From Rallus limicola (lineage: Eukaryota > Chordata > Aves > Gruiformes > Rallidae): a stretch of DNA of 64,000 nucleotides. The stretch lies in NCBI GenBank assembly GCA_022605955.1, contig JAKCOZ010000012.1, positions 26,658,015 through 26,722,014 of the forward strand, given 5' to 3'. Each line of letters starts with the position of its first letter. Within the stretch, counting starts at the first letter, position 1. Under the pieces are notes generated by a model. That model did not search any database and was not told the DNA's origin. It saw only the letters and a list, made by a program, of their open reading frames with translations. A program made the position numbers and the translations under genes. Shown piece after piece: positions 57,854-64,000 of this stretch.

Positions 57854-59712
57854 GAAAGCACCTTGAAGAGACAACTCTCACCAAACATCACAGCTCCACC
57901 CAACCATTCACCTGAGTTTCTCAGTGACAGCTGTCAGTAGTACTAAACACTCCAATAGGTGGGAATTCCTATCTGGGTTTCATCTTTAAAAGACTGCTTT
58001 AATTTCTATTTATTTTTAAACAGGCTTGAGCATGTGTCCAAGATTTATGAGACACAATTGTGATTTCAGTTCATTAATAGGCATTATTTATTGCTTGTGT
58101 TTATTCTTGGCAGTGTGATTATATCTCACTGGGCATGTAAGGGACTTGTTTGCTGGGGCCAGTCTATAAACTAAGGTTTCTCTGTTCCACACCTGTGCCA
58201 TAATCAAAAGAAAATGATCTAAATAGGCTGGCAAAACGTTTTGTGTCTCCTTTTAATGTTAGGATAACAGTGATAATAATCTGCAGTGATTTACTCCCTC
58301 TGGCTATAATATATGGCCTGTCACTTTGCTTGGGCTTAGGTCATTTCATATATATTCCAATTTTCTAGACAAATAGAACTTTTCTATTATTCCTTTCTAT
58401 TATTTATTATTCATTTAGCCATCTGCTATGAGCCCATCTCATTTCTCAAGCCCAGCAACCCCCCAAGCAAAGTCCAGCCCAAGAAATACCCTCCAAAGCT
58501 TTCACACCAACACACCAAACAGCTTAGTTTTCAGCCAGACACGTGTGGCATCAGTCACCTACACCTGATGAAGGTCATGAAACTAAAAGAGATTCATGAA
58601 ACTAAAAGAGATTCTTTTTCTGCACTTAATTGTTTGATGCTGTAAAAGTTACTGCTTTGAGACAGGAAAGCTGCAGTAGATTGGATGAAATGCCTCAAAC
58701 ACTTTAGGGAAAGAAAGAACAATGGGGGATTAAAAGTGATTTACACCTTAAACATCACTTCACAAACTGGAGGAGTCTCCAAGCAACAAAAGACCAGAAG
58801 TCCTGATGGATAGTCCCCTGGAAAAGTTTGTCAACAGCTCTGAAGCTTAGTTGTGACTGTTGCACCTTCACAGGATGTTGGCATGTGTGTTAAAAGCAAC
58901 ACAGAACCATACAGAATGATGGAGAGGGACAGCATGCATCAGTTTGCAGGGGCATGGCCAGAAGGCATCACTAGACCTGCTGGATCAGCACAGGCATGGC
59001 AGCCCCTCACACATCAAGCAGTGTTCCTGCACTGACCCAAATAACTCCCATTTAAGTGATGCCTTTCAAGTCCTTTCACCTTCCTTCATTTCCTGGCTCT
59101 AACAACTCTGATCCAAACCAATCCCCTAAGCTTCATGGGGGCACCAAGTCAAAGGCCGTGGAGGCAATGCATGGCACAGTGGGTATTTATTGGCTTCAAC
59201 TGCTTTCTCTCTCCTTGATTCTATCTCTGGGAGCTGCCTATGGAACTATCACAGCCTCACAGGGCAATTCCCAAGGGGCCAATCCACAGACACAGGATTT
59301 TATAAAACCTGCCTATTGTGCACTCACTCAAAACCTAAGAGACTTCTTTTTGGCTTTCACATAGCCTGCCCTGCTGTCAAACTGTTGTAGATGTTGAGCA
59401 CCACCTCCTGCAGGAAACACAGCCTCTGTTGAGTCACATAAGTAACATCCAGTGGGAAAATTCTGTGACCTGGGTGTGTAAGAACAGTGCCCATCACTGC
59501 TGACACTGAGCATAGATGTTTGTCTTAAAAAAAACCCTCCTATCCATAGCCAGGAAGATTTAAAAATAGTCAGAAGGCTTCAAAACCGAATTTCCCAGGG
59601 AAAAAAATGAACCACAGTAAAAACAACATCTGTATTTTTATGCCTATGCTTAACCATAAGCAAGGTCACCCCAGCAATGCATTAGGAGATCACTTATGCA
59701 AAGCTTGATTTA
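57854..59712. other. Gene-free spacer
   Basis: It contains the 19-bp tandem duplication and is AT-rich at 57.95-58.45 kb. I see no exon. Confidence 0.6.
58575..58612 (+). repeat. Tandem duplication, 19-bp period, two copies
   Basis: TCATGAAACTAAAAGAGAT is present twice head to tail without change. Confidence 0.92.
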
Positions 59713-60170
59713 GGGCCATGAAGATGCTCAGAGGGCTGGAGCAGCTCCCCTCTGGAGAGAGGCTGAGGGAGCTGGGCTGGGTCAGCCTGGAGAAGAGAAG
59801 GCTGTGGGGGGACCTCATTGCAGCCTGCCAGTCCCTGAAGGGAGCAGAGCAACAGGAGGGGAATCAGCTTGTTCAAGGGCAGAGCCTGGCAGGACAAGGG
59901 GGCTGGAGTGAAGCTGGAGGAGGGAAGGGGGAGAGGAGAGATTGGGGGGAAGTTCTGTGCAGAGAGAGAGTGGTGAGGGGCTGGAAGGGGCTGCCCAGAG
60001 AGGGGGTGGGTGCCCTGCCCCTGGGGGTGTTGAAGGCCAGGTTGGCTGGGGCCCTGGGCAACCTTGTGTAGCTCCAGGCCTGGAGGTTGGTGTCCCTGCC
60101 TGTGGCAGGGGGTTGGAGCTCTGTGACCCTTGGGGTCCCTTCCAACACATGCCCTTCTATGATTCTATGA
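59713..60170 (+). mobile_element. CR1 LINE 3' fragment, type B
   Basis: About 460 bp from ATGAAGATGCTCAGAGGGCT to the tail TATGATTCTATGATT. It is one of three type B copies of mixed orientation within 3.2 kb. Confidence 0.92.
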
Positions 60171-61407
60171 TTTATCCAAGAAAAAAAATGGAGACTCTTT
60201 ACACAGAAAATAAATTCTTGGGATTAATTATTGGGAATAAAATCAAGCCATAATTATTGGGGAAGGCAGCCATAAAAAAAAAAAAAATCACTTAAAATCA
60301 AGCAACAGAGTTTGTTTTTAACTACAGCAAGATGCTGAAGTCAGAAGGAGGAAAGTTGCAAAACAAACTAAACTGAAGTTTGTCCAAATTCATGGTATTA
60401 CATTGCAGTCATCTGTTAGTGATTATAAGCCAGTGAGGTCTGCTGTAAAATGCTTACAAAGGATATAGAAATAGCCTTCAAATATGAAACAAATTAGGAA
60501 TAACTGGCCTCTAAACAAGCATCTGATGTATGAAAAAAGATGGTAAGAAAATGAAAACCTCAGAATGTTTTTTAGACCAGCTGCCTGAGACAACCCTCAT
60601 TTCCATTTCTAAAGGGTCCAAGTCAGATGTGACCCAAGCGTGATGCAAACCTCCACACAAGCTTAACACTGGGAAATCTGCCATAACATGCAAAAAGAGC
60701 TTATAGAAGGAGAAAACCTACATGCACTGCCTTCTAGCTGACTAGAATGTATGTGTCACTTCAATTTGGATCACTCACTTTGGTTCCTTTTGTTGAGATG
60801 TTCCATGCTGTAGAGCTTCCTTTTTACTGTCACTGAGAAGTCTGAAGTGCATGAGCAGAGCCTGGCTTGAGGCTTGACTGGCAGAGGATGCACTTCTAGC
60901 TTTCAAGAACTCTATAAAATCAGGACCTAAAATAAACACAGTTTGCAAATGTTGGGGAAGCAGCAAGTGCCTGTGTTTGCACATATTCAGGAACATCCCC
61001 CCAGCCCTGACCCAGACCTATGCAGCATTTAAGCTTTTATTTTCCCAAGTCAGTTCAGTGCTTGGTAAATTTATTCTCATTTGATCAATAGCAACATAAT
61101 CTTGACAGCAATTTAGGAAATTGCCATGGAAATTCCTTCTTGTCCCTGCTTTGTGAGACAGGTTGTCTGTCCTTGTCACGCTGACCCTCGGGTCTCGGTT
61201 ACTCGCGACCGCTTTGTTGTGCTGGGGAGGAAGGAAACCACCCTATCACTTGCCAGCACTGCTGACAGAGAAAGCAGGAAAAGGAGGGGAACAGAGGAGG
61301 GAAAAGGAAGTACACAGAAAGTCATGGATGGGGTCAAAGCCTCACGGCTCAGTCCTGAGACTCAGGGGTGTGCAGGCTTTTCCAGCACAAAGTGGCAAAG
61401 AGCCAGA
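60171..61407. other. Spacer with the candidate exon
   Basis: Apart from the candidate exon at 60779-60926, it holds a short CpG-bearing patch at 61175-61215 (GACCCTCGGGTCTCGG). That patch is too small to call a promoter. Confidence 0.5.
60779..60926 (-). other. Unassigned candidate exon
   Basis: A 148-nt block flanked by a strong acceptor (gtgtttattttag|G) and a strong donor (CCAAA|gtgagt), open in the frame PDFIEFLKARSASSASQASS... through to QHGTSQQKEPK. It enters in phase 2 and leaves in phase 2. I do not recognise the peptide and found no partner exons, so it may be a non-coding-transcript exon or chance. Confidence 0.25.
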
Positions 61408-61872
61408 TCATAGAATCCCAGCCTGGTCTGGGTTGGAAGGGACCCCAAGGATCATAGAGCTCAAACCCCCTGCCACAGGCAGGGACACCAACCTCCAGGC
61501 CTGGAGCTACACAAGGTTACCCAGGGCCCCAGCCAACCTGGCCTTCAACACCCCCAGGGATGGGGCACCCACCCCCTCTCTGGGCAGCCCCTTCCAGCCC
61601 CTCACCACTCTCTCTGCAAAGAACTTCCTCTCAATCTCTCCTCTCCCCCTTCCCTCCTCCAGCTTCACTCCAGCCCCCTTGTCCTGCCAGGCTCTGCCCT
61701 TGAACAAGCTGATTCCCCTCCTGTTCCTCTGCTCCCTTCAGGGACTGGCAGGCTGCAATGAGGTCCCCCCACAGCCTTCTCTTCTCCAGGCTGACCCAGC
61801 CCAGTTCCCTCAGCCTCTCTCCATAGGGGAACTGCTCCAGCCCTCTGAGCATCTTTGTGACCCTCCTCTGAT
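61408..61872 (-). mobile_element. CR1 LINE 3' fragment, type B
   Basis: It starts GATCATAGAATCCCAGCCTG and ends at the RT part AGCATCTTTGTGACCCTCCT. It faces the 59.7-kb copy and is truncated at almost the same internal point. Confidence 0.92.
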
Positions 61873-62650
61873 CAATCAGCTCTTACCTCTTTTTAAGCTC
61901 TTAGCTCTCATTTAAGCCTCTGAACTCCCACAAAACCTAAGCAATCCAAACCATGAGCGTGACACTTCAGTGCAGGGTAGTTTTAACGTCTTTCCTCAAA
62001 CAGGGACAGCTGCAGCACATGAGTGTACCAACAAGCTGGAGAAGCTGGCCCCTCACAGTCCTGGTCTCCTCCTCCATTACACATCCTGCACCTGCACTGC
62101 TCGCCCTTCTGTGGCATGAGCTTCCTCCACTCCCATCGCATCCTCCGGCTGCGTGTCCTACCTCCAGAGCTCTGCAGTGAGAAATAAACGTGTGTGAAGC
62201 AAACTGGTACCATCAGGAAACAACAGGCACTGCTCAGATCTCCAGTGTCAGCTAAGGAGAGACACACTTTGTATTTCATTTGAAAAGAACCATCAGAGCT
62301 GTCATTACAGGGAGGATAAATGAGAAAAGTCTGGGTATCCTTTTCTTTCAGCTGAACAGAAGATACCAAATACAAACATGGCAAGTGTTCCAAGAAGGAA
62401 AAAAAATTAGCCTGCTCCTTCTGCAAAAGTTTATAAACACTTTCCCCCCCCAAATAGATGAAACATGCCATTAGCTTCTAATAATCAGCTGTGCAACTCC
62501 AGGTATCAGGATAAGTAAAGCAGAGCATTGTAAAACTGAGACAAACATCAAGTTAATTTAGCTAACCTCTCTATATGGGATATAACTCAGGTGCCAATGA
62601 GAAATGTGGCCCCTAAATTAGGTAAAAGAAACTTAATTAGCTGCATAAGT
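61873..62650. other. Gene-free spacer between inverted CR1 copies
   Basis: A 162-codon minus-strand frame (61983-62471) is not recognised and has no convincing splice context. Confidence 0.5.
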
Positions 62651-62861
62651 TATTGAGAGTGGTAAGGTGCTGGAAGGGGCTGCCCAGAGAGGGGGTGGGT
62701 GCCCCATCCCTGGGGGTGTTGAAGGCCAGGTTGGCTGGGGCCCTGGGCAACCTTGTGTAGCTCCAGGCCTGGAGGTTGGTGTCCCTGCCTGTGGCAGGGG
62801 GTTGGAGCTCTGTGACCTTTGGGGTCCCTCCCAACCCATGCCCTTCTATGATTCTATGACT
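62651..62861 (+). mobile_element. CR1 LINE 3' fragment, type B
   Basis: A short copy from TATTGAGAGTGGTAAGGTGC to the tail TATGATTCTATGAC. It matches the last ~210 bp of the 59.7-kb copy. Confidence 0.92.
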
Positions 62862-64000
62862 TTCAGCTAAGGCTGAAGGCAGAAAAAAACCCAACCCAAA
62901 CCTCGGACGCTGAACTTACCGAAACTGTCTGACTTTACTAAACCTTTACCATCTCCTAGTGCAAGATGGTATCAGAGAACAAATTGTTTATTTCTAATAC
63001 AAGCCCTGGAGGAAACAACCACGTAGTTACACAGACCCTGGGGATGAAGAAAGTGAGCACATAAAAGAAAGAGATGGGAAAAGAACACGTATATAATTCT
63101 GTCAAGAACCGTGGAAGAACAGAGTAGGGTGGGAGCACAGGTAATGCACATCAAAGGATAGTGGGCTGGATGAGCTCTTGGCCCGAAGCTGTATGGCTGT
63201 CTTTGCCTTGCATTTTCACCCAAAACACAGCACCTTTCTCTTGAGGTCCTTCAGAATTTGTTACAAAAGGACTGGCAGCAAAGAATTTGTTAAAAAGCAA
63301 CAAAAAAAAGGAAGAAAGAAAACTGCAGAAGAGACAAACCAGAACCAGCCCAGGGTTCTCGGAAGGTAAGGGAAAAAGAGGGGAACTCCATTTGCATCTG
63401 CTGCCCCAGCAGAAAGCAAGCAAACAGCAAAGAGAATGCACAGACACAAGCTATTGAAAGTATTTCAGGGAGGAAAAATCATCACCACCAACCAATCCAG
63501 GGCAATCCAGTTGGTTGGGCGGCACAGAAAACGGTGTAATAACGACTCTGACTGTGCCTTTATTGTAATAAATCTCTCTCTTACCTAGGAAAGCCTCAAA
63601 AACTCTGAATCTTGAGCTCTGTGAAAAAGCGTTACAGCAGTAGAGGCAACTTCATGCTTCAGGAGAGATGGTTTGAGACTTTAACCACAGTCCTGATTGA
63701 CTTCTTCAGCATGCCAGCCCAGAAGCACGTCCCGATACACAGGCAGAAGCATCAAAATAGACTCCCAGCTGCGCATACTAATACCCATCTGCTCGAATGG
63801 CAATTGAGGAGGTCATTAAAAAACAAACCAAAAGAAAAACCATTTTAACCCGGGAAGTACTGCAGTTATACCACATCCAGCCTTTCCAACAGCAATGCTT
63901 CACAAGGCAGTGAACCCACTTGTGTCCTAAAAACCATCTTAAGGCAGTCTGGCTGCTGTCTCAGCTTGTTTCCTTCACGCTACAGAAGATACGATGGGAC
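62862..64000. other. Gene-free sequence at window end
   Basis: Short frames only; I see no gene or repeat. Confidence 0.6.

Noticed and set aside
61983..62471. 162-codon minus-strand frame with acceptor-like sequences inside
   Set aside because: No matching donors in phase and no recognisable protein family.
39471..64000. RARRES1 (ovocalyxin-32-like) exons expected by synteny
   Set aside because: I searched by eye on both strands for the family's conserved stretches and found none. The gene may lie outside the window.

Overview
This is a stretch of a bird nuclear genome. It carries about twenty 5'-truncated CR1 LINE fragments, recognisable by their shared 3' ends and the ATTCTATGATTCTATGA-type or ATTCTGTGATTCTGTGA-type tails, and one compact vertebrate gene with canonical GT-AG introns. 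CR1 covers roughly an eighth of the window by my reading, which is heavy for a bird. I cannot name the species.

The only gene I can identify is MFSD1, on the minus strand from the start codon at 39282 to 24061. It encodes a lysosomal major-facilitator dipeptide transporter. I reconstructed 16 coding exons with consistent splice sites and phases. Reading through exon 15 gives a 462-residue protein, close to the 465 residues of human MFSD1. Splicing on to exon 16 gives 505 residues with a charged tail. The gene starts in a CpG island (about 38.8-39.5 kb). Just upstream of the start codon sit two TCACGTGA octamers 20 bp apart, matching the core of the TFEB/TFE3 (CLEAR) lysosomal-gene element. 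Intron 1 is only 183 bp. It carries nine perfect GGGGCC units on the transcribed-sense strand and is open in frame with exons 1 and 2.

Layout. 1-22 kb: gene-free DNA with scattered CR1 fragments, a 200-bp pyrimidine tract (7.2 kb), and two copies of a ~310-bp LTR-like element (16.3 and 17.3 kb). The first LTR copy sits at the exact centre of an older ~70-bp palindrome, beside a 15-bp minisatellite. 22.5-39.3 kb: MFSD1, with CR1 insertions in introns 6, 12 and 15; two of these lie within 55 bp of an exon. 39.5-64 kb: gene-free as far as I can see, with more CR1 copies in both orientations and one unassigned candidate exon on the minus strand (60779-60926). By human synteny RARRES1 would be expected beyond the MFSD1 promoter and IQCJ/SCHIP1 beyond its 3' end; I recognise neither here.

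CR1 fragments are labelled by 3' end: type A has a tail reading GGTTGGCAGGGCCCTCC on the complement. Type B has GGGTTGGAAGGGACCCCAAGG. Type C has GGTTTAGCTTAGGATGGGAA. Type D is the long, least decayed copy at 29.2 kb. Type E covers other, more diverged ends. No previously undescribed system is evident. The most unusual items are the GGGGCC repeat in MFSD1 intron 1, the LTR-in-palindrome structure, and the stop codon that overlaps a splice donor at MFSD1 exon 15.
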